DNA of 64,000 bases, from positions 16,368,001 through 16,432,000 of the forward strand of contig OX387198.1 of the NCBI GenBank assembly GCA_947561715.1, in the 5' to 3' direction. Origin of the DNA: Ascidia mentula. Taxonomy: Eukaryota > Chordata > Ascidiacea > Phlebobranchia > Ascidiidae. This document shows, one piece after another, positions 11,550-24,698 of the stretch. The translations under genes were made by a program, and so were the position numbers. Each line of letters begins with the position of its first letter. Positions within the stretch are counted from its first letter, which is position 1. Under the pieces are notes generated by a model that worked only from the letters and a program-made list of their open reading frames with translations, did no database searches and was not told the DNA's origin.

Positions 11550-14500
11550 GTTTCCTGAATGCAACCGGTTCCCAATGCCTTCACGATGACATCACGCGAG
11601 ATACGACGTGATCAACAAACAATTGTTTTTTTGATCAGCTGTTAATTGTATCCGCTAGCGAAAATTCAGCGTGCCTCGTTTTCAGAGCTCTTGAAAAGCA
11701 TAAACATACAAAGACTTGGTACATCGTGCGTTCGTATTGCCCCTCGCTTCACCCTTGCCAATAAGTTGGATTTGCAAAGATGGGAGTATTTAGGGTCAAG
11801 GTCTTCGGTGACTTGAATACCCCAACATTGACCTGATTGCGTGTGGATTGTTTTCGAGCATGGAGCACTGACATGTTCGGGTAGGTATAGTTGCTATCTT
11901 TATCACAAGACCGATGTGTCGGATTTTTTGTCGATCGGCATGTTTTGTCGGACCACTTGTTCCTCCTCTGTTTGAATCGACCCAGCAAACGTTACCTTAA
12001 AGTTTCTGGACTTTGCAGTCACATTACAGTTGCAGTAATTACAATGGCGAACACGTCTCTTTTTGCTACGAAAGCAAAACGCTTTTGGGATTGGGCAACA
12101 AACCCCAACGTCTTGGTTAGATTTGACGTTTAATCGTCCAAGACTCCTGTCTGTAAATTCGATTGGTGGGCCACAAGATCTTAGGTGGCTGAGGTCGCGC
12201 ATGGATTGTTAACATATAGTATTGCTGTGTTTAAGTAGGTAAACGATCTGTGTATCACAGGTCGAATGGTGTATCGCGACGGACGCTGTCTAAATGGATT
12301 TTAATGACATTACGCTGGTCACTTAGTTATTTTTTTGTTCGTCGTCATGTTTTGTCGGTCACTTGTTTCCTTTTTGCAAAATTCGGGACAAAATACTCAT
12401 GTAACTATATGTACCAGGGATAGTTAGCATGCCAGCGAATACGATCGAGAAGAAAACGTTCGATTTGGGTCGAGTTTTCGCAAAGTAGTTTGCATATAGT
12501 TGTCTTGCGATATTTTCCAAAGACAAAACAAAATCAGACGCCATTGATCAGTTATAGTAAAACTACGTATTGGCCACCCTAAGGTGTAACATACATTCGT
12601 ATACTGATGATGTCCAGATCCAGACGGAATAACCAAGCGGTTTGGCATTGCAAAGTACACGAATCATCGTTTACATTGCCTGCTATTGGTCCTAATTATG
12701 TATCTTGTAACCTTACCCATGACATCAGCAAAACGAGAGGATTGATGTAATGCGTGGAGTTTTATGTGTCATTATTGAAGCTGTGTCTGTGACAATTGAT
12801 ATTCCACCTATGTTGCGCTTCTTGGTCGTAATTGTTCAGGAATGTGCTTAAAGTGCAAGTAACATGGTCATGGCAACTTTGCGTAAAACTAATGGTTTAT
12901 CCGCAATAAACATATTTCCAAAGTATTTCGGTGCTACGACCAAAAATCGTAAACCTGCGGCGACCAAAAATTGTAAACCTTTTGCGTTGTAGCGAAATTG
13001 ACGCCACGTAAGGCGCAGGTGTCAAAACAATGCATTGTTTACATAGGAGAAGGCACCTTATATTGCAGATATCGAATAGTTTCAAACATAGGAGAATCCA
13101 CAAATTATGGTACCTCAAAGGTCGGGACAAGGTTTTACATCATACAAAAATATGTCCCTGTGACGTCACAAATTCATCCGGAATCAAGTTGAACAAGTAT
13201 ACGAATAATCGCTTGTATTGCTTGCGATATGTCCTATAATTATGTTTTTTGTAACCTTATCGATGACATCTGCAAAACGAGCGGATTGAAGTAATGCGTT
13301 AAGCTCAGTTGTTATTTTTAACCACAGTGACAATTCATATCCCAACTTCTGTTGTTGCGTTTCTTGCTCGCAAATGTTCAGAAATACCCTTAAAAGTTTC
13401 TTTTCAATTAAGTGTCTTGCATCTGTGGTCGTGGCGTGCCATATGGCAGGACTCTTGTCGATTCAAAGTGTAATTTATCGCATGAAATAAAGAGCATGCC
13501 GTACATTTTGTAATCAGTGCTATTACATAGAAATATTTCAGGCCCTAAACATAATGTTTATGCTCTGCTTACGACCTGGTTGACAGTAGAAACGAAGTTT
13601 TTACGACGTTTGTTGGTATTTCCACAGTTTTTCGCGGCAGCAAACAAGTCAATTTAGTGTCGTCGTGGTGTGGGATTAATGTGTTGCAGCTTGCTTTACA
13701 TATTTTCAAGCTTTTATAGCTGACGCTAATCGCGCACGCGGTTCACCATTAATTTAACGTCATGGTCGTGTAGTGTCGCTGTGGGTCCATCTGGTGAATT
13801 GTTTCCTAATGCCTTCACGGTGACAATCCGCGAGAGGCGACGAGATCAACAAACAACTGTGTGTCGATCAGTTGTTAATTGTATCCGCTGGCGAAAATTC
13901 GGCATGCCTCGTTTTGAGAGTTCCCTCGTTGGTTATAAGGCACATACACACATACATACAAAGACTTCGGTACATCGTGCGTTTTTATTTCCCTTCGCTT
14001 GACTTTTCAAGGATATGCAATGCACTCGTATGGTGCTTTTACCGTTGGAACAACAGTCGCAAAATATTTGCCTTGTGTATTATTCGCTTGTAATAGATTG
14101 TCACAACTTGCGTGTTTTTTCAATTGTTGTGCCATTTCTCATAAATGCTACATGTCACTAACATCATAATGCTACAGGTCACTAAAATCAAAATGCTACA
14201 TATCACTAACACCAAAATGCTACACGCAAGTTCAAAAAAAAACGCGATGTGATTAAACTATACTGGGTAATTCGCTTGTTTTGCAGATGTGATAAATGGG
14301 CAAGATACGAAGTTAGGACAAATCACGGGCAATACAAGCGATTAATCGTCGTACTTACTCATCTTGATTCATGACATAACCCATGTATTAATTACCCTTT
14401 ACCACAAGTTTCATTTGCTACGAATAGAAACATGTCATTGAAATTGCATCATGTTCGAGGTTGTTTTTGCTTGCCGTAAAGGTCATGACGATGCTGAATT

Positions 14501-15483
14501 CTGACGTTGATTCCTGTGAGAATGTAAATCTCTCAATGCCCATTTTGGAATGACCGCCTAAAGGGTTAAACCTCATTTTGACAAATCACGCGCTGTCGCG
14601 TTCAATTCTATCCAACTGAAAATTGTCTTGTAAATTGAGAGTAATGCAACAGGCAACTACCAAATGTCTTAGCAACGCCAAACCGCCTGGTAAGTCGCCC
14701 TGGATCTGGACATCATAACCAAAAGAATGTACGTTACAGATTACGGGTTGCCAATACGTCGATCACGATTGATCAGGCGATCGTTTAATTGGACGATCGC
14801 GTCTGATTTTGTTGTGATTTTCGCGAATATATTTCAGTATCGTGAGGCGACTATTCGCAAAAATTTTGCGAAACTCGACCCAAAACGAATGTTTTCTTTT
14901 GGATGGTATTCGCTGCCATGTTGACCATCCCTGGTACATATCGTTGCATGAGTATTTGGCCCGGAAGCCGCAAAAAGGAAACAAGTGGTCGACAAAACAT
15001 GGAGATTTATCAGTCCAAACAACTTGAACAGGACACGACCAGCGTGATGTCATTAAAAGTATGAATCCATTCAGACAGCATCCCGCCGCGATGTATGCTA
15101 TCGGTCGTGTGATGCTGATAGCAAATTAACCGACAGTTCTCTATATGCCCGAGAACAATCCACACGCAACCTGAGTCGCCGAAGACCTTGACCCTGAATA
15201 CACTCAACATTGCAAATCCATCGTACAAGCAAGGGTCAAGTGAGACCAGTAAGAACGTACGGCTAACTGAAACGCCGATTCTGGCAAGAGACGTAAGGAT
15301 GTACAAAAGTCTTTATTTGTCTTTAAGCGCCACGCCCATTTTGCAGTAATTAAAAACATGCTGCTAATTATTATCATAACTCTATTTCTATAGACGCTAG
15401 ACGAAACCCTACTGCGCGCTTAAACGTTCGCAAACTGAAACGCTCGCATTCAAGCCCCACCTGTGATTTACTACAACGATATA
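11550..15483 (+). repeat. Left arm of giant inverted repeat
   Basis: About 3.9 kb that recurs in reverse complement at 16093-20298. Checked anchors: 11560-11700 against 20150-20298, 12359-12660 against 18750-19060, 12900-13200 against 18236-18510, 13715-13970 against 17800-18040, 14640-15060 against 16550-16960, and 15390-15483 against 16093-16190. The arm is itself composite: an end motif (TTCCT..TGCCTTCACG) occurs at about 11560 and again at about 13800, and the 12359-12560 segment reappears inverted at 14763-15000. There is no credible coding frame, and several short frames are simply mirrored between the arms. The family is unknown; a foldback-type DNA element or nested copies of one are possible. 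Confidence 0.85.
14143..14226. repeat. 24-bp minisatellite, about 3.5 units
   Basis: Units of the form AATGCTACATGTCACTAACATCA, in the left arm of the inverted repeat. The mirrored array in the right arm has about six units. Confidence 0.75.
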
Positions 15484-16092
15484 TTCATCAGTTTGGTGCG
15501 ATTCGCGAGATTGACGAATCCGATAGATACCGGATTCGCTTGTTTCTCTAACATGCAGACCCTTCCAGATGCGTGACTCCCAAATGTCCTAATTTTTTTT
15601 CTTTGTATAGGTCGGGTCTTTTACTCCCCGCTCAATTTAACCGTGGCACGCCAATGGCGTGCCAACGGTAAACTTGGTTATTTTTTTTTGGGGGTAATTT
15701 GTTTTTTAATTTAGAAAAATTTAAAAAATTTTGAATTAAATTTAGAAAAAGTTTTATTTAAAAATTTTTGAATTAAATTTATTAAAATTAAATTAAATTT
15801 AATAAAAAATTTTAGGTTGGGGGGAAGCCGACACATTGTAGAACAGAGTATTTTATCGTCACAGAGTATTTTGCGCCTTGTCACGGGATTTTGTGCCGAT
15901 GTTTGTTGTTTTGACGCCTTTTCCGCGTGGAATAAAAAAAAAAAATACAGAGAGAAACTGCCCCTTGTCAGACACAAAACACCCAGAAATAAATCATGTC
16001 CGTGTACTCACAAATCCGATACAAATCGCTCCGCAAATAAATCATTACCACGCAAATCATCCGAATACAAATTTACGATTTCAAACTGAGAA
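15484..16092. other. Spacer at the centre of the giant inverted repeat
   Basis: About 600 bp not shared with either arm. It includes a very AT-rich tract of repeated AAATTTA words (15700-15815) and a short perfect hairpin at 15644-15664. No coding evidence. Confidence 0.7.
15644..15664. repeat. Perfect 10-bp hairpin
   Basis: TGGCACGCCA, one A, then TGGCGTGCCA. The stem extends four more pairs (ACCG with CGGT) past one bulged base. It is GC-rich in an AT-rich setting. Confidence 0.8.
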
Positions 16093-19000
16093 GTATCGTT
16101 GTAGTAAATCACAGGTGGGGCTTGAATGCGAGCGTTTCAGTTTGCGAACGTTTAAGCGCGCAGTAGGGTTTCGTCTAGCGTCTGTAGAAATATAGTTATA
16201 GGCGGTTAAACTTGCTGACAACAATTAGCAGCATGTTTTTAATTACTGCAATATGGGCGCTTAAAGACCTAAAGAAAGGAACATACATACAAAGACTTTT
16301 GTACATCCTTACGTCTCTCGCCAGAATCGGCGTTTCGGTTAGTCGTACGTTCTTACTGGCCTCGCTTGACCCTTGCTTGTACGATGGATTTGCAATGCTG
16401 AATGTATTCAGGGTCAAGGTCTTCGGCGACTCAGGTTGCGTGTGGATTGTTTTCGGGCATATAGAGAACTGTCGATTAATTTGCTATCAGTATCACACGA
16501 CCGATAGGATATCGCGGCGGGATACTGTCTGAATGGATTCATACTTTTAATGACATCACGCTGGTCATGTCCTGTTCAAGTTGTCTGGGCTGATTTCCCG
16601 TCTATCGCCATGTTTTATAGGCCACTTGTTTCCTTTTTTGCGACTTTCTGGCCATGTAACGATATGTACCAGGGATGGTCAACATGGCAGCGAATACGAT
16701 CGTCAGGAAAACGTTCGATTTGTGTCGAGTTTCGCAAAGTAGTTTGCGGTTAGTCGCCTTACGATACTGAAATATATTCGAGAAAATCACAACAAAATCA
16801 GACGCGATCTTCCAGTTAAACGATCGGTTGATCAATCTTGATCAACGTATTGTCAAACCGTGATATGTAACGTACATTCTTTTAATGATGAATCCAGATC
16901 CAGGGTGACTAACCAGGCGGTTTGGTGTTGCTAAGACATTTGGTAGATGCCTGTTGCATCACTCTCAATTTACAAGACAATTTTCAGTTCGACAGAATTG
17001 AACGCGACAGCGCGTGACTTGGCAAAATAAGGTTTAACCCTTTAGGCGGACATGTAAAAATGCGCATGGGGAGGTTTACATTCTCACAGGAATCAACGTC
17101 AGAACTCAGCATCGTCATGACCTCTACTGCAAGCAAAAATAACGACGAACATGATGCAATTTCAATGACATATTTCTATTCGTAGGAAATGAAACTTGTG
17201 GCAAAGTGTAAATAGGTTATGTCATGAATCAAATACATAGGTTATGTCATGAATCGAGATGAAAAAGTACCACGATTAATCGCTTGCATTGCCCGCGATT
17301 TGTCCAAGCGAATTGCCTAGCATAGTTTAATCACATCGCGTTTCGTTGAACTTACGTGCCGCTTCGTAGACCACCAGGTTTCTGTTCGTTGTATTTTACC
17401 ATTGTATGGAATATTGGTGTTCTGAAACGGAAGCGGGCAAATACAAAACAGAAGGTGCGTTAAGCCGCACTTGCGCATTTGATGTTCGTGACATGTAACA
17501 TTTTGATTTTAGTGCCATACAGCATTTCGATGTTAGTGACATGTAGCATTTCGATGTTAGTGACATGTAGCATTTTGATGTTAGTGCCATGAAGTATTTT
17601 GATGTTAGTGACATGTAGCATTTTCTTGAAATGGCACAACAATTGAAAAAAACACACAAGTCGTGACAATCTATTACAAGCGAATAATACATAGAATAAA
17701 TATTTTGCGGCTGTGCATCCAACAGCAAAAGCATCATACGAATGCATTGCATATCTTTGACAAGTCATGCTAGGGGAAATAAGAACGCACGATGTACCCA
17801 AAGTCTTAGTATGTATGTGTGTATGTGCCTTTCAACCAACGAGTGAACTCTCAACACGAGGCATGCAACATTTTCGCCGCGGATACAAATAACAACTGAT
17901 CGAAACACAACTGTTGTTGATCTCGTCGCCTCTCCCGTGATGTCATCGTGAAGGCATTAGGAAACAATTCACCAGATGGACCAACAACGACACTACACGA
18001 CCATGACGTTAAATTAATGGTGAACCGCGTGCGCGATTAGCCTCAGCTAGAGTATCCCAGGCACTTGCCCAACACAAAAATAAGGTTAAAGTTGTGACAT
18101 CACACACAAAATTACGTCATGTAATGTCACTGAGCAAAGAAACGCACCATCTCCGTCTTATCGAAGTACAGATTAGTGTCGTTGCTGCTATACCCTTTCG
18201 TCTTCCCATAATTAGGGGCAGATAAGCAATGAATTTGTGACGTCACAGGGACATATTTTTGTATGATGTAAAACCTTGTCCCGACCTTTGACGTAACATA
18301 GTTTATGGATTCTTCTATGTTTGAAACTATTCGATATCTGCAATATAAGGTGCCTTCTCCTATGTAAACAATGCATTGTTTTGACACGAGCGCCTTACGT
18401 GGCGTCAATTTCGCTACAACGCAAAAGGTTTGCAATTTTTGATCGCCGCAGGTTTACGATTTTTGGTCGTAGAACCGAAATACTTTCGAAATATGTTTAT
18501 TGCGGATAAACCATTAGTTTTACGCAAAGTTGCCATGACCGTGTTACTTGCACTTTAAGCACATTCCTGAACATTTACGACCAAGAAACGCAACATAAGT
18601 GGAATATCAATTGTCACAGACACAGCTTTAATAATGACACATAAAGCTCCACGCATTACTTCAATCCTCTCGTTTTGCTGATGTCATGGAAAAGGTTACA
18701 AGATACATAATTAGGACCAATAGCAGGCAATGTAAACGATAATTCGTGTACTTTGCAATGCCAAACCGCTTGGTTATTCCGCCTAGATCTAAACATCATC
18801 AGTTTACGCATGTATGTTACACCTTAGGGTGGCCAACACGTCGTTTTACTATAACTGATCAATGGCGTCTGATTTTGTTTTGTCTTTGGAAAATATATTT
18901 CAGTAACGTAAGACAATTACGCAAACTACTTTGCGAAAACTCGACCCGAATCGAACATTTTCTTGTCGATCGTATACCATCCCTGGATCGTTACATAAGT

Positions 19001-20298
19001 ATTTGGTCCCGAAAGTTGCAAAAAGGAAACATGTGACCGACAAAACATGGCAATCGACAGAAAATTAACTAAGTGACCAGCGTAATGTCATTAAAAACCA
19101 TTCAGACAGCGTCCGTCGCGATACACCATTCGACCTGTGATACAGATCGTTTACCTACTCAAACACAGCAATACTATATGTTCACAATCCATGCGCGACC
19201 TCAGCCACCTATGATCTTGTGGCCCACCAATCGAATTTACAGACAGGAGTCTTGCACGATTAAACGTCAAATCTAACCAAGACGTAGAGGTTTGTTGTCC
19301 AAGCTCAAAAGCGTTTTGCTTTCGTAGCAAAGAGAGACGTGTTCGCCACTGTATTCACTGCATACTGTAATGTGACTGTATAAAGTCCAAAAATTTTAAC
19401 GTGTCGTTTGGTGGGTCGATTCAAACAGAGGTCGCGGTAAATCAAGTAAATGATTTTGGAAAAGATGCACGTGCAAATATACAGCAAAAATGACTTGCAC
19501 GACATCTGAACATTGGATAGGCATGATGTTCCGAAAAGCAACGTTTCACGATGCGCTTCACGCGACCGAAACATTGTTCAACCAGTCACCCTGGAATAGG
19601 TGGTACCACAGCTAGTGCGATGTCATTAAAATGATAACATTAATCATACTGCCTCAGGGTTAGGACACATTGGACTGCGAGAAAACACCACGTAGTAAGC
19701 GATCTTTGCACCTAAAGTGGCAAGATAATCAAAGCTGGACATCACTTTAACGAGTACATGTTACACATGACGGGTGGCAAAAAAGCGTAACAAGTGAACC
19801 GACAAAACATGCCGATCGACAGAAAATCCGACCAGTCAACTTAAACAGGATATGTCTAGCGTGATGTCATTAAAATTAAGAATCCATGTTGAGGGCAGCC
19901 CGCCGCGATAGACACATCGGTCTTGTGATAGAGATAGCAACTACCTACACGAACATGTCAGTGCTCCATGCCCGAAAACAATCCACACGCAATCTGGTCA
20001 ATGTTGGGGTATTCAAGGTCACCGAAGACCTTGACCCTGAATACTCCCAACATTGCAAATCCAACTCATGGGCAAGGGTCAAGCGAGGGGCAATAACGAT
20101 TAAACGTCAAATCTAACCAAGACGTTGAGGTTTGTTGCCCAAGCTCAAAAGCGTATCTTTGTATGTTTGTGCGTTTCAAGAACTCTTAAAACCAGGCCCG
20201 CTGAGTTTCCGCTAGCGGATACAATTAACAACTGATCGACAAACAATTGCTTGTTGATCTCGTCGCATGTCGCGTGATGTCATCGTGAAGGCATCAGG
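16093..20298 (-). repeat. Right arm of giant inverted repeat
   Basis: Reverse complement of the left arm at roughly 85-95% by eye, with several indels (for example 13210-13715 on the left is much shorter on the right). It ends at GCATCAGG, directly against the shared 5' flank of TSR gene T1. Confidence 0.85.
17488..17634. repeat. 24-bp minisatellite, about six units
   Basis: Units of GACATGTAGCATTTTGATGTTAGT and close variants; the mirror of 14143-14226 with more copies. The apparent minus-strand peptide with repeated LHVTNIKM units is a by-product of the 24-bp period. Confidence 0.75.
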
Positions 20299-20374
20299 AA
20301 TATGCTATAGGAGCTGAGGTCACAGCAGGAACCTGTTACGAGTTAGGTGTGTTCATAATCACATCGCACAAACC
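20299..20374 (+). promoter_or_regulatory. 5' flank shared by T1 and T2
   Basis: These 76 bp (from AATATGCTATAGGAG to the ATG) are almost the same as 25835-25910. Sequence further upstream is unrelated in the two copies (inverted-repeat arm versus intergenic DNA), so any promoter kept by both must lie here or inside the gene. No TATA box was identified. Confidence 0.45.
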
Positions 20375-23300
20375 ATGCAAAAACTATCCCTGATGCTTGT
20401 TGTGTGCTATGTGATCTTAGCTTTTACTGCCAAGATGGCCAAATCATCAGGCAAGTTTAGATATAATCGCAATTTCTAATACAGTTGAAGAGTTTTAGTT
20501 TCACATCAAAAGTTATTCAATTTGCATTAGATGTATTTCTATGTCCGCTATTAAATGTATTCTGTTTCAAATTAGCCCGAGATGTTGCAGGTTGTGTCAC
20601 AAACACAACAGTGTGCGTCAAAAGTTAGCAGTCGCGTGTAATAAATGTGATCAGAATCAAAATAAATATGTCTAAAATTGTTCTTTTTAATTGACAGATT
20701 TCTGGCAGTCTTATGAGCATGCTCCTCTCACTAAAAGTTCATATATTACTTGTAAAATATAAAACGATAATATTTTAAAACAAATTTTTCTTAACATAAC
20801 CAGAACTGTCGGAATGGAGCAACTGGGGAGAGTGTACTGAAGCGTGTGATAGTGGAAGAAAGTACAGAAATCGCACTTGTCTTAATTCTGAAGATCAGAG
20901 CTCATGCACTGGACGATTAAGAGACTCGAACTCATGCAACAATTTTGCTTGCTGTGAGTATATCGGTATTTTCATATATCAAACTTTAAACTGCATTTCA
21001 TGTGGTGGAGGTGATTTGTAAGGAAAACGAAGATAAAAGAATCTGTAATGCATTTTGTAGACAAAACTGGCAATTGGAATGAGTGGAGTTCCTGCTCTCG
21101 CACTTGCGGCACCGGAGAAAAGCGCCGATCCCGTCGGTGTATGGTCGCCCTTCCTTCGACTCATCCCCAATACAATAAACTTAAGTTCATTATGGGTATT
21201 GCAGAAAACAATACATGGTACGCGACCAAGAAATACTCTTTACATACAAAGTTTAGGTTTATAGGACAGCAAACATTTAAACATTAGCAGCTTTTTTTTA
21301 ATCTGCTACTCACTAAATATGTTGAAAATTATGTTTGTGATTTTATAACGGATGCTGTAGGCCATGTTTATCCAATTCAATTTACCCATATCTCAAAATG
21401 ATTTAAGACGATAATCTAAATTTAACACAGGCCATTAGTTTATAATTATAGTCTTGTAATATGACGTAGGTCTTGGTCTGCTATAAACGACCAAAGTATC
21501 TCTCTCCATTTCCGCAACGCCTTCAGGGGTGTGTGCCATGAACGTGTGCCGTACGGCCTACGACAAACCAGGAGTTGCAATCAGCAACCATGTCCACGTG
21601 AGTTTTTGTTTAGTTTAGGAACAAGAAAAGTTAAATTGTCACACATTGTTTTCAGCGAAACCCAACCACAGGTTCACGGAATGGTCCAATTACTCTGATT
21701 GTGATAAAGTGTGTGGTGGAGGATGGATGGAAAGAACCCGTCGTTGTTATGATGACAGAAATCGCTATGTCGCCATAAGTAATTGTAAGCCTGGCAGTCG
21801 TCGAACTGATGAAATGGTGGATGTGGAAAGGAAAGAATGCAACACAATACGTTGTAGTGGGTTTGATGTATTTTATGTACTGAACATTACTTTCATTATA
21901 TCTTTGCCACCGTCCTATCAAGATTAAAAATACAACGTCAATGTCACAGCTCTTCAACATTGTATTTCCAAACATTACATTCCAACGGTTATGAGAAGTT
22001 ATGAGAAACGTGAACTAAGTAAATTTATTTACCTATTTGACACCGGTTGCTTTGCTCAGGAACCTCAGACTGGGGTAATTGGGGCAAATGCACCCGACCG
22101 TGTGGATACGGAAGACGCTACAGATACAAGATCTGTCTCGATTCAAGGAACCAGACAAAATGTAACGTTGATTATAGATGGGACACATGTGGTCCGCCAT
22201 GCTGTAAGTTTAACGCAATCGATATACAATTGTTTATTTTGTCGTACGGAAAACATTGTTTTGCCCCATCAATTGAAGATAGGCCATATGTTGACTTTCA
22301 ACGAACCAAGGATAGGATAGGCGAAAACAAACTAGGCACATACATCTTTTAACAAGTTTTTATGTAAAATTTGTTTTTATTTACACAATTTATGTTGTTT
22401 TAGTCCAGTTGGGAGATTGGAGTGAGTGGAGTTCCTGCACTGGAAAATGTGGGGGAGGTTTTAAGACCAGAACCCGCAAATGTCAACCCAACTTACCTTC
22501 GACAAACCCCTATTACAAAGATCTCATCTCGGTCCTCTCGCAAGGCATTGGTTTTTGGAGGTTAGTGCTGATTACGCTTTGGAAAATTACATCTAGAATA
22601 ACGGTTTAGTAGCTGTGCTATTTAAAGACCGACTTTAATATTTCTTTGGAAACAATGCGCATGCGTTTTTACTGACAGTGCGTTGGCATTTTTATTTATA
22701 GCAGTGCTAACGACGTTACGAGGGGCTTCAGCAGTCAACACTACATAACGTGTACTGAAGGTTATATGTCTGATTCTAAAGAGTGTAACAACCAACCATG
22801 TACAGGTAAAGTGAGTTATAGAATAGGAAAGGTTGCCATGTTGTCCTTACGAGCGTTTTCAGTTCTGCATTCGTTTTTATTTGCTACTGGGCGCCCTCCA
22901 TATGTTTCTATATGTACCGTTTTCAAGATGTTTTAGCCTCAGGCTTGCTTGTTTTCAATATGTTGCGCCTCAAACAGGGTTAAATGCACACCACCATGGA
23001 ATACGGTTTGATGTTATTTAGCTTTTGCGGTACTAACATCAATGATACCTTCCCAACCGGTTTGGTTTTATGTTTATGAGGACTTTTACATAAACGTGCA
23101 AAGAGGGAGCAAGTGTTACTCTGCTTGCAGTTGCTGTAAATTACACATTTTCTGGATGGCACATGGAATGCAACCAAGCTTGCGGAAGAGGACGCCTTAA
23201 AAACACCGCACGTTGTCTTGCAAACGGGACATGGGTTGTACCATCGTATAAGTGCGGACCAGCACCAGCACCAAAACGAAATCGGTATTTTTCATTTATG

Positions 23301-24579
23301 AGCGAACACGTGTGCAACAAGAGGCCCTGTGGTAAACACATTTCTTCTTCTTTATATTATAATGTGGTTTGTTTGCTAAATTAATACTATTTCAATGTTT
23401 TGTACGTTGTATTAATGATTTGTAAAATCAGCAGCATCTTCGTCGTGCGTAATGGCTTATAAGATAATTTATATTGCGCCTTGAAGTTACAGTAGAATAG
23501 TACATTTATTAAAAGGACAAAGAAAATTACCTGAATTGTACCGCACAGTGTTTTCTGATCGGGGTAAATGGGGAAAATGCAACAGAGCTTGTGGACAAGG
23601 AATCCAATATTTAAATCGCACCTGTCTTGACTCCGAAGATCAGAGCAGATGTGGAACAATGCAACGAAAGCCAAGAGTATGCAAAGAACAGGAATGCTGT
23701 AAGTTGAAAACGTCCTCGATTTTACATGCTACATTCGTTGGTCATACATCTGTAATATTTGGCGGCACTTGGCGTGTTGAAACAATACCAAACCTAAGAT
23801 ATTTTCAGTCGAACTCAGCCAATGGAGTGATTGGAATGAGTGCTCAAGCAGGTGTGGAGGTGGAATAACTTCGAGATATCGTTCCTGTCGGCCCAAAATT
23901 ACCCCAGGGCACCCGGTTTACAAAAACCTTACCGAAATTTTGGAACTGGTGGACGAAAACCCAAGGTTAGCATTGTTAAAGTGTTTTGATATTTCAATCT
24001 AATTCGGAGTAAAAAATTTTTTCTACCTTTGAAAACATGCTGTCGCTCGAAGAGGTTTTTGTAGTTTACAACCTACAACCGCCCTAAACTTAAGAGTGAC
24101 TGATTTTTATTATTTCCAAGCAATCCCTCGTGCTGTTGGAAATGTATGGATGCGGTTGATATCATTAAATTACCCGTATCGTTTTATGTTGCTTTAATCG
24201 GTGGTGTTTTGTTTCATCTTTGATATGTTTTTGTATTCAGCAATTCTGCATCCATTTCCAATACACACAAGATATTAAAACGTCGAAAGGTTCCCATCTC
24301 CTACCACTATCAGTACCTCGTAGATTGCAATCATCCCTTTGAGGAAACGAAGGAATGCAACACAGAAAAGTGCACTAGTAAGCAGATTAAACCATAACAA
24401 TTAAGGGGAAATTTGGTTGTAGGCAGCATTTTTATTTCAGTCAATTGAGTTAGAGAGTTTGGTAAATTTTATGCTTTAAGTCTTTGATTTTTGTTATAGT
24501 CAAAAATTTTATGTTATTATGAAAAATGTTGGATGTAAAAATATACAACAAAAATCTTTCAGATTCTTCGGACCAATGA
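20375..24579 (+). CDS. Secreted protein of eight TSP type-1 repeats (T1)
   Basis: Thirteen exons: 20375-20450, 20804-20953, 21061-21217, 21527-21597, 21656-21856, 22060-22203, 22404-22560, 22705-22805, 23131-23331, 23549-23698, 23809-23965, 24241-24377, 24563-24579. All phases agree and give 572 residues. Exon 1 is a signal peptide. Then come eight TSRs in three types: A (one exon; residues 26-75, 219-266, 420-469), B (split over two exons; 76-151, 267-352, 470-567) and C (one exon; 152-218, 353-419), in the order ABC-ABC-AB. Each has WxxW-type tryptophans, a CxxxCGxG motif and a closing CxxxxC. TSRs bind glycosaminoglycans and proteins in the extracellular space. The tail is NSSDQ. Intron 1 uses a GC donor (CAG|GCAAGT), kept in T2. 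Properdin is also a TSR-only secreted protein, but orthology is not claimed. Confidence 0.8.
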
Positions 24580-24692
24580 ATAGCCGGGGTATGCCAAACT
24601 TAAGGCAACTACTGCAACACTACTTCAAAAACCAACTGATGTTGAAAACGTCTACGATATTGTTGTACATATTGCGTTAAAACGCACGTTCT

Positions 24693-24698
24693 AATAAA
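24693..24698 (+). terminator. Poly(A) signal of T1
   Basis: AATAAA about 115 bp after the T1 stop. It is kept in the T3 copy at 59883-59888. Confidence 0.55.

Noticed and set aside
12897-13239. Open frames mirrored at 18127-18509
   Set aside because: They recur only because the two arms of the inverted repeat are alike; there is no domain, and frames exist on both strands.
17396-17801. Minus-strand frames with repeated LHVTNIKM
   Set aside because: They are produced by the 24-bp minisatellite in the inverted repeat, where the period is a multiple of three.
21061-21287. Taking the TSR2 exon as a terminal exon ending at TAG near 21287
   Set aside because: A GT donor at 21218 in phase 2 and a matching half-exon at 21527-21597 give a complete TSR, as in the other B-type repeats.
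20375-24579. Calling T1 properdin or another named TSR protein
   Set aside because: The eight-TSR secreted layout is compatible, but the ABC order and short tail are not diagnostic, and no family-specific motif is visible.
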